From Anaeromyxobacter sp. (GTDB lineage Bacteria > Myxococcota > Myxococcia > Myxococcales > Anaeromyxobacteraceae), in assembly GCA_016718565.1 (NCBI GenBank), contig JADKCZ010000018.1, positions 397,001 to 461,000 on the forward strand: a stretch of DNA of 64,000 nucleotides, in the 5' to 3' direction. Position 1 is the stretch's first letter; every line of letters starts with the position of its first letter. A model generated the notes under the pieces. The model worked only from the letters and a program-made list of their open reading frames with translations. It was not told the DNA's origin and did not search any database. Both the position numbers and the translations under genes were made by a program. Below, one piece after another: positions 8,515 through 17,717 of the stretch.

Positions 8515-9329
8515 CCCGCTCGCTCGATGCCCTGCGTGCCCCGATGGACTGCGCCGAGCTGCAGCGCTCGGTGGAGGCCTACGTGGACGGCGAGTTCGAG
8601 GCCCGCGAGCAGGCCGAGGCCGAGGCCCACCTGGCCGGCTGCGAGCGCTGCCGGGCCCTCAGCGACGGGGCGGCCTCGCTGCGCGCCGCCATGCGGGCCC
8701 GCCTGCAGGAGGCCATGGGCCCCGCCGCCGCCGCCGGGCGCGCCCCCGAGCTCCTGCGGCGCCGCGTCACCGTGGCGCTGTCCCGCCAGCGCCGGCCGCT
8801 CTGGCGCCGCATCCTCTCGCCGGTGCCGCTGGCCACCGCCGCGGCCTGCGCCGCCGGCGTGCTGGTGGTGCTGGCCACCCACGTCGGCAGCGACGCCCTG
8901 GTGGAGGAGGCGGTCAAGAAGCACCACCGCGGCCTGCCCCTCGAGGTGACCACCGCCTCCATGGGCGCCGAGGCCATCCCCGGCTGGTTCGCCGGCAAGC
9001 TCGACTTCAAGCCCACCCCGCCCAGCTTCCAGCGCGACGGCGCCAAGGTGGTGGGGGCGCGCCTCTCCCACCTGCGCGAGTTCCCGGCGGCCTACATCAA
9101 GTACGAGCTGCCGCGCGGACAGGCCGGCCTCTTCATCGTGGACGACCCGGGCCGGCACTTCGAGGCCAACGGGCGCGAGGTGCAGGTGGGCCCGCGCACG
9201 CTGCGGGTCATGAACTCGCGCGGCTACAACGTGGCGGTCTGGCGGCAGGACGAGATCGTCTACTCGCTGGTGTCCGATCTGGGCGAGGACGACCTCTTCG
9301 AGCTGGTGCGGAGCGCGCAGGCCAGGTAG
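8511..9329 (+). CDS. membrane-bound zinc anti-sigma factor
   Basis: 272 residues. The N-terminal cytoplasmic part has the ZAS/zf-HC2 pattern with His40-x3-Cys44-x2-Cys47 (HLAGCERC) and a possible fourth ligand, Cys14. A hydrophobic segment near residues 105-125 (PLATAAACAAGVLVVLATHV) is the likely single membrane span. About 140 periplasmic residues follow and include KVVGARLSHLREFPAAY, a pattern seen in other such anti-sigma factors. It should sequester the ECF sigma encoded just upstream, with which it shares an ATGA overlap. The inducing signal is unknown. Confidence 0.88.
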   Translation: MTRSLDALRAPMDCAELQRSVEAYVDGEFEAREQAEAEAHLAGCERCRALSDGAASLRAAMRARLQEAMGPAAAAGRAPELLRRRVTVALSRQRRPLWRRILSPVPLATAAACAAGVLVVLATHVGSDALVEEAVKKHHRGLPLEVTTASMGAEAIPGWFAGKLDFKPTPPSFQRDGAKVVGARLSHLREFPAAYIKYELPRGQAGLFIVDDPGRHFEANGREVQVGPRTLRVMNSRGYNVAVWRQDEIVYSLVSDLGEDDLFELVRSAQAR

Positions 9330-9397
9330 CGCCGCGACGGCGCCGGGGCCCCTCCATGGCCGCCTGGCGAGGGCCGGTCGATTCGGCCCCCGGCTTT

Positions 9398-9427
9398 TTG
9401 ACACCCCCCGCGGCCTGCCAGTAGACT
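9398..9427 (+). promoter_or_regulatory. candidate housekeeping-sigma promoter of the FrzS-like gene
   Basis: TTGACA (9398-9403), an 18-base spacer and TAGACT (9422-9427). The -35 matches consensus exactly. It lies 76 bases upstream of the ATG in a locally T-rich patch. Confidence 0.5.
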
Positions 9428-9503
9428 TTCCCCAATCTTTTTCGGGCGCTGCATCGCCGTCCGGCCTCCCTGGCCGGGCGGCGTCGCGCCCCCCGGGACC
9501 CCC

Positions 9504-11642
9504 ATGCCGACCACCATCCTCCTCATCGAGAACGACGCGGGGTTCGCCCGCGAGATCACGGAGGCGCTCGAGGGGGCCGGCTACCAGGTCCGGCTCACCG
9601 GCGACGGCAAGGAGGGCCTCGACCTGGCGCGCGAGGTGGCGCCCGCGGCCATCGTGCTGTGCGTGGAGCTGCCCAAGATGTCCGGCTACTCCATCTGCCA
9701 GAAGCTCAAGAAGGACGAGGCCCTGCGGGCCATCCCGCTGGTCCTCACCAGCGCCGAGGCCACCCAGGAGACCTTCGAGCAGCACAAGAAGCTGAAGGCG
9801 CGGGCCGAGGACTACCTGCTCAAGCCCTACGGGGCGCAGGCCTTGCTCGACAAGCTGGCGCCGCTGGCCGGCGCCCCCGAGCTGGCCGAGCCGCTGGACG
9901 AGGAGGTGGTCAGCCTCGAGGAGGAGCTGGGCGCGGGGCCCCTGGGCGGCGACCCCGGGGAGGAGCTGCCCTCGCTGGAGCTGGGCGACCTGGGCGACGA
10001 GCCGGCCGGCGGGGTCTCGGCCCAGTCGGTGGAGGACGCCGACCTCCGGCTCCTCGACGCCGCCTTCGCCGGCCTCTCCACCGAGCCCGCCGCCGCGGAC
10101 GAGCCGCAGCCCGAGCCGCTGATGGTGCACGAGGCGCCGGACGCCGGCGCCGCGCTCGATCTGGCCCTGGAAGGCGAGCAGCCGGTGACGGTCGCCGAGC
10201 TCGACGCCGCGGCCGACTCGCTGCCCGTGGCGGACGACGGGCCGGGCCGCGCCCAGCTGGGTGGCCTGGGCGACGAGGCCGACCTGGCCCTGGACGCGCT
10301 GGGCCAGGACACCTCGGCCGCCGAGGCGCTCGACGCGCTCGACGCCCTGGGCGCGCCGGCGGCCGACGCCGCGGCGGTCCGCATCGACGAGGAGCCGCTG
10401 GAGGTGGAAGGGCTGGCGGGCCTGGGCGGCCTGGCCCAGCCCCCTCCCCTCGACCTCGGCCCGGAGCTGGCCGCGGCGCTCGACCTGGCCCCGGAGGCCC
10501 CCTCCCCCGCCGTCCGGGGCGCCAGCGCCGACGCGCTGCGGGCCGCCGGCATCGCGCTCCTGGGCGACCCGGCGCCGCCCACGGGCGGGCTGCGGATGGT
10601 CCCGGCCCCGGCCGAGCCCGCCGGCCCCGACCTGACCGCCGAGCTGGCCCCCGACGCCCCGTCCTTCCTGGCCGCCTCCAGCGCCAGCCTGGCCCGCCTG
10701 GAGGCCGAGCTGGCCGAGACCCGCGCCGCGGTGGCGGCGCGCGACGCCGAGCTGAACGAGCTGCACGACCGGCTCGACGCCGTCACCCACCGCGCCGTGG
10801 ACGCCGAGTCCGCGCTCTCCGAGCGCGACGCCGAGATCGCCTCGGCCCGCGCCAGGGCCGAGGCCCTGGCCGGGCAGGTGAAGCGCGGCGAGGCCGACCT
10901 CAAGGCCGGTCGCGACGACGCCCGCCGGGCCGCCGACCAGGTCCGCGCCGCGGAGGACAAGGTGCGGGCCGCCGAGGCCCAGGCCGCCGCCGCCGCCGAG
11001 CGGTCCCGCGCCGCCGAGGCGCTGGTGGCCACCGGCCGCGCCGAGGCGGCCGAGCAGGTGCGGGCCGCCGAGGCCCGCGCCGCCACCGCCGTCGAGCAGG
11101 GCCGGGCCGCCGAGGCGCTGGTGGCCGCCGCCGAGCAGCGGGCCGGTGCGGCCCAGGCCGAGGCGGAGCAGGCCAGGGCGGGCGCGGCCGAGCAGGTGCG
11201 CGCCGCCGACAGCCTGGCCACCGCCACCCGCGCCGAGGCCGAGCGCCACCGCCTGGCCCAGGTCGAGGCCTCCCGCGCCCTGGACGCCAAGGTGGCCGAG
11301 CTGGCGCTGGCCCTCGCCGCCGCGGCTCGCCTGGAGGCCGTGGAGCGCGAGGTCGAGGAGCTCAAGACCGAGCTGATCGTGGCGCGCGGCGAGGTGGAGG
11401 GGGCGCGCTCGGAGGTGGAGAAGCGGGGCGCCGAGCTGAGGCGCCGCATCTCCGACCTGGAGGCCGGCAACGCCAAGAACGAGGAGCGCGTCGTCAAGGC
11501 CTACCTGAAGATCAAGGGCGACGAGAAGGTGCGGGACAAGGCGCGCAAGGCGCTGGCCATCGCGCTGCAGCTCCTCGAGGAGGGGCTGCCGCCCGAGCCG
11601 GCCCAGCCGCGTCCGCCCGCCGCCGGCGCCAAGCTGGAGTAG
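9504..11642 (+). CDS. FrzS-like protein: pseudo-receiver plus long coiled coil
   Basis: 712 residues. Residues 1-120 form a response-regulator receiver fold (TILLIENDAGF..., DYLLKPYG with the conserved Lys-Pro), but the phospho-acceptor Asp is replaced by Cys53 in VLCVELPKMSG and the acidic pair reads Glu9-Asn10, so normal phosphorylation is unlikely. An acidic Ala/Leu-rich linker (about 125-380) follows, then a long heptad-rich Ala/Glu/Arg coiled coil (about 385-660). This order, and the segment EQHKKLKARAEDYLLKP, match FrzS of Myxococcus xanthus, a polar protein for type IV pilus motility whose receiver also lacks the Asp. The specific motility role here is inference. A good promoter candidate lies upstream. 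Confidence 0.7.
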   Translation: MPTTILLIENDAGFAREITEALEGAGYQVRLTGDGKEGLDLAREVAPAAIVLCVELPKMSGYSICQKLKKDEALRAIPLVLTSAEATQETFEQHKKLKARAEDYLLKPYGAQALLDKLAPLAGAPELAEPLDEEVVSLEEELGAGPLGGDPGEELPSLELGDLGDEPAGGVSAQSVEDADLRLLDAAFAGLSTEPAAADEPQPEPLMVHEAPDAGAALDLALEGEQPVTVAELDAAADSLPVADDGPGRAQLGGLGDEADLALDALGQDTSAAEALDALDALGAPAADAAAVRIDEEPLEVEGLAGLGGLAQPPPLDLGPELAAALDLAPEAPSPAVRGASADALRAAGIALLGDPAPPTGGLRMVPAPAEPAGPDLTAELAPDAPSFLAASSASLARLEAELAETRAAVAARDAELNELHDRLDAVTHRAVDAESALSERDAEIASARARAEALAGQVKRGEADLKAGRDDARRAADQVRAAEDKVRAAEAQAAAAAERSRAAEALVATGRAEAAEQVRAAEARAATAVEQGRAAEALVAAAEQRAGAAQAEAEQARAGAAEQVRAADSLATATRAEAERHRLAQVEASRALDAKVAELALALAAAARLEAVEREVEELKTELIVARGEVEGARSEVEKRGAELRRRISDLEAGNAKNEERVVKAYLKIKGDEKVRDKARKALAIALQLLEEGLPPEPAQPRPPAAGAKLE

Positions 11643-11646
11643 CGTC

Positions 11647-11684
11647 GCGCCGCCGGGGACCGGGCCCGCCCGGCCGGGCGGCGC
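11647..11684. terminator. terminator-like hairpin between convergent genes
   Basis: 8-bp GC-only arms (GCGCCGCC at 11647-11654, complement at 11677-11684) enclosing a GC-rich loop, placed exactly between the FrzS-like stop and the murJ stop. Confidence 0.35.
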
Positions 11685-11688
11685 CCGC

Positions 11689-13257
11689 CTACCCGGCCCT
11701 GGTCTGGCGGCGCCGCCGCAGCGCCGCGCCGAGCTCGCCGAGCTCGGCGATGCCCAGCAGCCGCGCCAGCCCGAAGTAGACCAGCGCGCCCACCGCCACC
11801 GGCGCCAGCCCGACCAGCAGCTGGCGCCCCAGGCCGGGCGCCACGGCCAGCGCGCCCAGGCCCGCCGCGGCGCCCCAGGCCGCCGCGGCCAGCCCGGCCG
11901 ACGCCAGCAGCACCCGCCCCAGCTGCGCCAGGATGCCGGCGCCGCCCAGGCCGCCGTAGACCCGGTGCCAGGCCAGCAGCAGCACGGCCAGGTTCACCCC
12001 GGCGGCCAGCGACGTGCCGAGCGCCACCCCGCGGAAGCCCAGCACCGGGTAGAGCGCCAGGTTGAGGCCCACGTTGGCCACCATGCCCAGCACCGAGCCG
12101 ATGACCGGCACCCGCGCCTTGTCGAGGGCGTAGAAGGCCGGCGCCAGCACCTTGACCGCCGAGTAGGCGTAGAGCCCCACCGCGTAGCAGGCCAGGGCCT
12201 CGGCGGTGGCGGCGGCGTCGGCCGGGCCGAAGCGGCCGTGCTGGTAGATCAGGCTGACGATGGGCCCGCCCACCACCACCAGCCCCACCGCCGAGGGGAC
12301 GTTGAGGAAGGCCACCAGCCGGAGCGCCGCGCCCAGCGTGCGCTTCACCTCGGCCTGGTCGCGCGCCGCGGCGGCCTGGGCCACGCCGGCCCCGGCCACG
12401 GTGGCGATGGCCACGCCGAAGACGCCCAGCGGCAGCTGCATGAGCCGGAAGGCCATCTGCAGCCAGGTGACGGCCCCGGCCTCGTGCGAGGCGAAGATGG
12501 TGTTGACCAGGATGTTTACCTGGGTGGCCGACAGCCCGATCACCGAGGCGGCCATGAGCCGCCCGATGCGGCGCAGGCCGGGGTCGGCCAGCCGCGCCCG
12601 GGACAGGCCGGGCACCGGCACGCCGCCCACCGCGCGCAGCGAGGGGACCTGCGACAGGAGCTGCAGCAGCCCGCCCAGCAGGGTGCCCACCGACCAGCCC
12701 ACCACCGCCCGCTCCGGCGGCCAGCCGGCCGCCCACAGCCCCAGGCCCACCGCCAGCGAGCCCACGTTGAAGAGGGCCGGCGCCACCGCCGGGGCGGTGA
12801 AGCGCCCCTGGGCGTTCAGGATCCCCATGGCCACCGCCGAGAGCGAGACCAGGAGGAGGAAGGGCATCATGATGCGGGTGAGCCGCGCCGCCAGCGGGGC
12901 GTGCTCCGCCAGCCCGGGGGCCACCGCCGCCACCAGCGGCTCGGCCAGCAGGCCTCCGGCCAGCACCAGCGCGCCCACCACCACCAGCACCAGCGCCACC
13001 ACCGTGCCGGCCAGCCGGCGGGCCGCGTCCGGCCCGCGGTTGCGGGCCACGTCGGCGAAGGTGGGCACGAAGGCGCTGGAGAGCGCCCCCTCGGCGAACA
13101 GGTCCCGCAGCAGGTTGGGGATGCGGAAGGCGACCACGAAGGCGTCGCTGAAGCGGTTGGCGCCGATCAGCACCGCGAAGAGCTGGTCGCGCAGCAGCCC
13201 CAGCACCCGCGACCCCATGGTGGCCGCCGACAGCCCGATGGCGCGCCCCACCCTCAC
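11689..13257 (-). CDS. murJ: lipid II flippase MurJ (MviN)
   Basis: 522 residues with about 14 hydrophobic segments. The N-terminus SAATMGSRVLGLLRDQLFA, with AFRIPNLLRDLFAEGALSSAF shortly after, is diagnostic for MurJ/MviN of the MOP exporter superfamily, which moves lipid II to the outer face of the inner membrane for peptidoglycan synthesis. The GTG start at 13257 overlaps the TAG of the upstream gene by one base (TAGTG), so the two are probably translationally coupled. Length and N-terminal alignment favour this start over the internal ATG 13 codons in. Confidence 0.95.
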   Translation of the reverse strand: MRVGRAIGLSAATMGSRVLGLLRDQLFAVLIGANRFSDAFVVAFRIPNLLRDLFAEGALSSAFVPTFADVARNRGPDAARRLAGTVVALVLVVVGALVLAGGLLAEPLVAAVAPGLAEHAPLAARLTRIMMPFLLLVSLSAVAMGILNAQGRFTAPAVAPALFNVGSLAVGLGLWAAGWPPERAVVGWSVGTLLGGLLQLLSQVPSLRAVGGVPVPGLSRARLADPGLRRIGRLMAASVIGLSATQVNILVNTIFASHEAGAVTWLQMAFRLMQLPLGVFGVAIATVAGAGVAQAAAARDQAEVKRTLGAALRLVAFLNVPSAVGLVVVGGPIVSLIYQHGRFGPADAAATAEALACYAVGLYAYSAVKVLAPAFYALDKARVPVIGSVLGMVANVGLNLALYPVLGFRGVALGTSLAAGVNLAVLLLAWHRVYGGLGGAGILAQLGRVLLASAGLAAAAWGAAAGLGALAVAPGLGRQLLVGLAPVAVGALVYFGLARLLGIAELGELGAALRRRRQTRAG

Positions 13258-14393
13258 TACTTCTTGTCCATGCTGGCCTTGGCGGCCTGTTCCTTCTTCA
13301 TCAGGTAGCCCTTGGCCTGGGACTGGATGGTCTGCGGCACGTTGCGGTCCCGCGCCAGGTCCTTGATGTCCTTCTCCTGCAGCGTGAAGAGCAGCTTGAG
13401 CGCGGTGGGCAACGGCACCTTGGGGTTCTTCACCAGCGAGACCTTGATGGCGTAGGTCTTGGTGAACTCGCGGTTGGAGTAGATGTGGCGCAGCACGTCG
13501 GCGTTGACGGTCCGCGAGTTGGCCAGCCCCATGATCTCGCCGTCGGTGATGCGCGGGCTGGTGGCCGAGGCCATGCAGACCAGCTTGTTGGAGTCGCGCA
13601 GCAGGATGGTGCGGGCCTCCTTGTTGCCGAGGGTGGCCAGCTTGATCTTCTCGGAGACGCTCATCTTCATGATCCGCTGGGTCATGTTGAGCTTCTTGCG
13701 GGCCTCCTCCTCGCCCTCCGGGCCCCGGCCGGCGGCCGCCTCGGCCTCCACGGCCAGCTCCTCGCGGTACTCCGCCATGAGCCGCTCGGCGGTCTCCTGG
13801 TCGGCCGACTGGCCCTCCGGGTGGACGCCGTGGACGCGCAGGTGGGCCGCCACCAGCTGCGGCACGTCGAGCAGGGTCAGCCCGTTGCGCACGCAGAAGT
13901 CGCAGGCGCCGTCGATGGTCGAGGCCAGGGCGTGGGGGTTCTGGCAGAGCGCCCGGATGATGGCGTCGTGGCGGAGCAGCCGCAGCTCGTTCTGGCGGAT
14001 GATCTCGCCCATCTTCTGCGAGGCGTTGAGCGCCAGGCGCGCGATGGTGTCGTCGGGGGTGGACGGGTTGAGCAGCAGGAGCTCGGTGGCCTGCTGGCTG
14101 GCGGCCAGCCGGTCGGCCAGCCAGTCCAGCACCGGCCCGCGCAGCCCCTCCGAGCGCAGGGCCACCCCGAAGATCTTGTCGGGCAGCCCCTCGGCGGTGC
14201 GGGCGGCCGCCTCCTGCACCGCCGGCTCGGGGTCGAACGAGAGGAAGTAGAGCAGCGTCACCGAGTCGGAGGGGGCGGTGGCGGGCACCAGCGCCTTGGC
14301 GCCCATCATGCGGAGCGGCAGCGGCGCCTTCTCGTCGGCGTGCTTGTGCAGCGGCTTCGGGAGGGTCTCGAGGGGCAGCGGACAGGTGGACAC
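13257..14393 (-). CDS. conserved protein of unknown function (helical, DnaJ-free, no enzyme motif)
   Basis: 378 residues. I do not recognise a named domain. The sequence is mostly helical and reads like helical-repeat proteins: TLLYFLSFDPEPAVQEAAA, then successive blocks such as LLLLNPSTPDDTIARLAL and AIRALCQNPHALASTIDGA. The last third (IKLATLGNKEARTILLRDSN onward) is basic. The start is read as GTG at 14393, two bases after the upstream TPR stop with GGAG positioned upstream; no ATG precedes the conserved part. Stop and start are tightly coupled with the TPR gene and murJ. Similar long proteins are found in other Myxococcota (from memory, not checked). Function unknown. Confidence 0.7.
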   Translation of the reverse strand: MSTCPLPLETLPKPLHKHADEKAPLPLRMMGAKALVPATAPSDSVTLLYFLSFDPEPAVQEAAARTAEGLPDKIFGVALRSEGLRGPVLDWLADRLAASQQATELLLLNPSTPDDTIARLALNASQKMGEIIRQNELRLLRHDAIIRALCQNPHALASTIDGACDFCVRNGLTLLDVPQLVAAHLRVHGVHPEGQSADQETAERLMAEYREELAVEAEAAAGRGPEGEEEARKKLNMTQRIMKMSVSEKIKLATLGNKEARTILLRDSNKLVCMASATSPRITDGEIMGLANSRTVNADVLRHIYSNREFTKTYAIKVSLVKNPKVPLPTALKLLFTLQEKDIKDLARDRNVPQTIQSQAKGYLMKKEQAAKASMDKK

Positions 14394-14395
14394 GG

Positions 14396-14962
14396 TCAGC
14401 TCCGGGGAGGCTCGGCGGGCGGCGCCGCGGCGGGCAGCGCGGCCGGGGTGGCGGGACCGCCCAGCGCCTCCGGGGAGAGCTCGTAGGGGTGGGTGTGGCG
14501 GCGCGCCCACCGGTGGCGCAGCCGCCCCAGCAGGCGGTTGAGCGGGTTGCCGCGGTCCAGGAACGGCAGCACCGGGGCCCGGCGCGTGCCCAGGGCCGAG
14601 AGCGCGGCCAGCAGGGCCGGGTGGCCCGGCCAGGCCTCCAGGCCGCGCGTCACCAGCTTGACCGCCCGCTCCCGCTGGTGGAGCACCAGGTGGACCCGCG
14701 CCTGGTTGAGGAGCAGCTCGGCGTCGAGCCCCCCGGCGCGCAGCGCCTTCTCGCACAGCGAGGCGCCCAGGCTCAGGTTGCGCTCCACCAGGGCCAGCGT
14801 GACGCCGTACCAGGACATGGCGCGCAGGTGCCGCGGATCGAGCCGGTGGGCGCGCTCGAAGGCGTGGTGGGCCACCTCCAGGTGGCGCACTGCGAAGGCC
14901 GCCAGCCCCTCGTCGAGGGCGGCCGCGACCTGCTCGGCCGGCGTGGGGGGGGCGGTCGTCAC
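14396..14962 (-). CDS. small TPR-repeat protein
   Basis: 188 residues beginning with GTG. Tandem TPR-like helices are visible: AAFAVRHLEVAHHAFERAHRL, then SLGASLCEKALRAGGLDAEL, and VLHQRERAVKLVTRGLEAWP. A Pro/Ala-rich tail of about 30 residues ends the protein. No signal peptide, so probably cytoplasmic and a protein-protein adaptor. It lies 10 bases after coaX and 2 bases before the next start, in the birA-coaX-TPR-murJ run. Partner unknown. Confidence 0.75.
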   Translation of the reverse strand: MTTAPPTPAEQVAAALDEGLAAFAVRHLEVAHHAFERAHRLDPRHLRAMSWYGVTLALVERNLSLGASLCEKALRAGGLDAELLLNQARVHLVLHQRERAVKLVTRGLEAWPGHPALLAALSALGTRRAPVLPFLDRGNPLNRLLGRLRHRWARRHTHPYELSPEALGGPATPAALPAAAPPAEPPRS

Positions 14963-14972
14963 GGGCCAGGCC

Positions 14973-15737
<765 letters not shown>

Positions 15738-15805
15738 GGCGCGAGACTAGCCGCGCCCCGAAGGGCGGTCAACGCGGTGCGGCGTGGCCGCCGGCGGGGC
15801 CGGCC

Positions 15806-16804
15806 TCAGGCCGGGCGCAGCAGCGCCACGTCGCCCGAGTGGACCCGCTGCAGGCCGTCGGCGGTGCGCACCAGCAGCGCCCCCGCCTCGTCGATGTCCT
15901 CGGCCAGGCCGGTCAGGGTGGCCCCGTCGGTCCGCACCGTGACCTGGCGCCCCAGCGTCACCGAGCGCTCCCGCCAGGCCTGCCGGATGGGCTCGAAGCC
16001 CTCCTCCAGCCAGCGGTCGTACCAATCCTCCAGCGCGGTGAGGCAGGCCACCAGGAAGAGGGCCCGCGGGGCCGGGTGCTGCCGCTCCAGCAGCAGGCTG
16101 GTGGCCTCGCCGCGCAGCTCGGGCGGGAAGTCCTCGGCGCGGGTGTTGACGTTGACCCCCACGCCGACCACCAGCCAGTGCACCAGGTCGCTCTCGGCCG
16201 ACAGCTCGGCCAGGATGCCGGCGATCTTGCGGCCGCCCACCAGCAGGTCGTTGGGCCACTTGATGCCGGCGTCGACGCCGGAGTGGCGCAGCGCCTCGCA
16301 GATGGCCACCGCCGCCACCAGGGTGGCCTCGGGCGCCCGCACCGGCGCCAGCCCCTCGGGCCGCAGCACCACCGAGAAGGCCACGTTGCGCCGGGCCGGC
16401 GAGACCCAGCCGCGCCCGCGCCGCCCGCGCCCGTCGGTCTGCCGCTCGGCCACCACCACCTCGCCGTGCTCGGCCCCGTCGTCCGCCAGGGCCTTGGCCT
16501 CGTCGTTGGTGGAGCCGAGCTCCTCGTGGCAGTGGAGCACCTGCCCCACGTCGTGGGTGTTGAGGAGCGGCCGCAGCTCCAGGGCCCGCAGCCGGTCCGG
16601 CACCGCCACCAGCCGGTAGCCGCGGGTGGCCACCGCGTCGATGCGGTAGCCCTGGCCGCGCAGCGCCTCGACGTGCTTCCAGACCGCGGCGCGGGTCAGG
16701 CCGAGCTTGTCGGAGATGGCCTCGCCCGACACCACCTCGTCGCCGGCCTCGGCCAGGAAGGCCAGGACCAGCTCCTCGCTGCCGGACTGCGTCGGCTCGG
16801 GCAT
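15806..16804 (-). CDS. birA: biotin-[acetyl-CoA carboxylase] ligase with N-terminal HTH
   Basis: 332 residues. Residues 10-70 form a winged HTH (GEAISDKLGLTRAAVWKHVE), so this is the bifunctional BirA type able to act as biotin-operon repressor. The ligase domain has the biotinyl-AMP loop GRGRRGRGW, KWPNDLLV, GRKIAGILAE and GVGVNVN, followed by the small C-terminal SH3-like domain. It attaches biotin to the BCCP subunit of acetyl-CoA carboxylase and similar carriers. The ATG at 16804 is preferred because everything upstream is the low-complexity repeat island, although the frame stays open through it. Confidence 0.94.
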   Translation of the reverse strand: MPEPTQSGSEELVLAFLAEAGDEVVSGEAISDKLGLTRAAVWKHVEALRGQGYRIDAVATRGYRLVAVPDRLRALELRPLLNTHDVGQVLHCHEELGSTNDEAKALADDGAEHGEVVVAERQTDGRGRRGRGWVSPARRNVAFSVVLRPEGLAPVRAPEATLVAAVAICEALRHSGVDAGIKWPNDLLVGGRKIAGILAELSAESDLVHWLVVGVGVNVNTRAEDFPPELRGEATSLLLERQHPAPRALFLVACLTALEDWYDRWLEEGFEPIRQAWRERSVTLGRQVTVRTDGATLTGLAEDIDEAGALLVRTADGLQRVHSGDVALLRPA

Positions 16805-16867
16805 GGGCGCTGGCGATTGTCGGCGGGCCGGCCCGAGGGTGTCAACGCGGGCCGGGGCCGGGGCGCT

Positions 16868-16927
16868 CAGTTCACCCTCTCCCCCAGGTGGCTGGGGGAG
16901 AGGGCCGGGGTGAGGGGGCGCCTCGGC
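16868..16927. repeat. dispersed palindromic repeat, copy 1
   Basis: About 60 bases around a perfect 13-bp stem (16875-16887 with 16892-16904; left arm CCCTCTCCCCCAG, 4-base loop) followed by CCGGGGTGAGGGGG. Nearly identical to copy 2 at 17038-17097 in the same orientation, and to copy 3 at 56.3 kb in the opposite one. This type of palindrome is scattered through many GC-rich proteobacterial genomes. It lies upstream of birA in a gene-free stretch. Confidence 0.75.
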
Positions 16928-17037
16928 CGGGGCCGGGGTCGGGGCCGGGGTCGGGGCCGGGGTCGGGGCCGGGGTCGGGGCCGGGGCCGGGGTCGAGGTC
17001 GCGGTCGCGGTCGGGGCCGGGGCCGGGGCCGGGGCGC
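16928..17037. repeat. GC-rich hexamer array (GGGGCC/GGGGTC units)
   Basis: Roughly 18 imperfect 6-base units alternating GGGGCC, GGGGTC and GCGGTC, lying between two direct copies of the palindromic repeat. Runs of four G every 6 bases would permit G-quadruplexes on the + strand. The same hexamer theme recurs at 48.9 and 56.4 kb. The rest of the 404-base gap between birA and the DUF1801 gene holds nothing else I can identify. Confidence 0.75.
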
Positions 17038-17097
17038 TCTGCTCACCCTCTCCCCCACACCGTGGGGGAGAGGGCCGGGGTGAGGGGGCGCCTCGGC
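17038..17097. repeat. dispersed palindromic repeat, copy 2
   Basis: Direct repeat of copy 1: 13-bp stem (17046-17058 with 17062-17074, left arm CCCTCTCCCCCAC, 3-base loop), then the same CCGGGGTGAGGGGG and GCGCCTCGGCC flank. The left flank (GGGGCGCTC) is also shared with copy 1. Confidence 0.75.
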
Positions 17098-17208
17098 CCG
17101 GGTCTGGTTCGGGACCGGGACGCCCCCCGTCCGTGACTCGACTTCCCCGCGCACCCGCAGAATGGGCCCCTCCGGTCATCGACGGACGAGGCGCGTCGGG
17201 AGGCAGGC

Positions 17209-17601
17209 ATGGCGGCGAGGAGGGCAGTCCAGGCGACCCCGCCGGAGATCGAGAGGTACCTCGCCAGGTTCACCGGCGACACCCGCGCGCGCCTGGAGCA
17301 GGTGCGGGCGGCGGTGCGGCGGGCCGCCCCGGACGCGGAGGAGAAGGTGGCCTACGGGGTCCCCACCTTCACGCTGAACGGCAACCTGGTGCACTACGCG
17401 GGCTACGCCAGGCACGTCGGCTTCTACCCCGGCCCCTCCGGCATCGCCGCGTTCCGGGAGGAGCTGGCGCCGTACGCCTTCGCCACGGGGTCGGTCCAGT
17501 TCCCGCTGGATCGCCCGCTGCCGCTCGGCCTGATCGGGCGGATGGCGCGGTTCCGGGTCCAGGAGAACCTGGCCCGTCCGGTGCGGCGGCGCCCGGCCTG
17601 A
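17209..17601 (+). CDS. DUF1801 (YdhG-like) family protein
   Basis: 130 residues matching the DUF1801 family throughout: EEKVAYGVPTFTLNGNLVHY, then HVGFYPGPSGIAAF and GSVQFPLDRPLPLGLI are the family's conserved blocks. Members are small cytosolic proteins with a YdhG fold; one Bacillus relative was proposed as an iron chaperone, but the general function is not settled. The ATG has a good GGGAGG site 6 bases upstream. It stands alone between the repeat island and a short secreted-protein pair. Confidence 0.88.
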   Translation: MAARRAVQATPPEIERYLARFTGDTRARLEQVRAAVRRAAPDAEEKVAYGVPTFTLNGNLVHYAGYARHVGFYPGPSGIAAFREELAPYAFATGSVQFPLDRPLPLGLIGRMARFRVQENLARPVRRRPA

Positions 17602-17717
17602 GCCGTGGCCGCGCCGCCCGGCCGCGCCGCACCGGCCCGGCGGCTGGCCCGAACGTTGCTCTCCCTGGGATCACGGACGACAACAGCTCGTCCGGCCATC
17701 CCACGAAAGGCCACGCC

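Noticed and set aside
16868..17097. CRISPR-like array
   Set aside because: Two palindromes and a 6-base array, no regular repeat/spacer units and no cas gene.
16805..17179. N-terminal extension of birA through the repeat island
   Set aside because: The frame is open but encodes only Pro/Ala repeats from the hexamer array; the family starts at the ATG at 16804.
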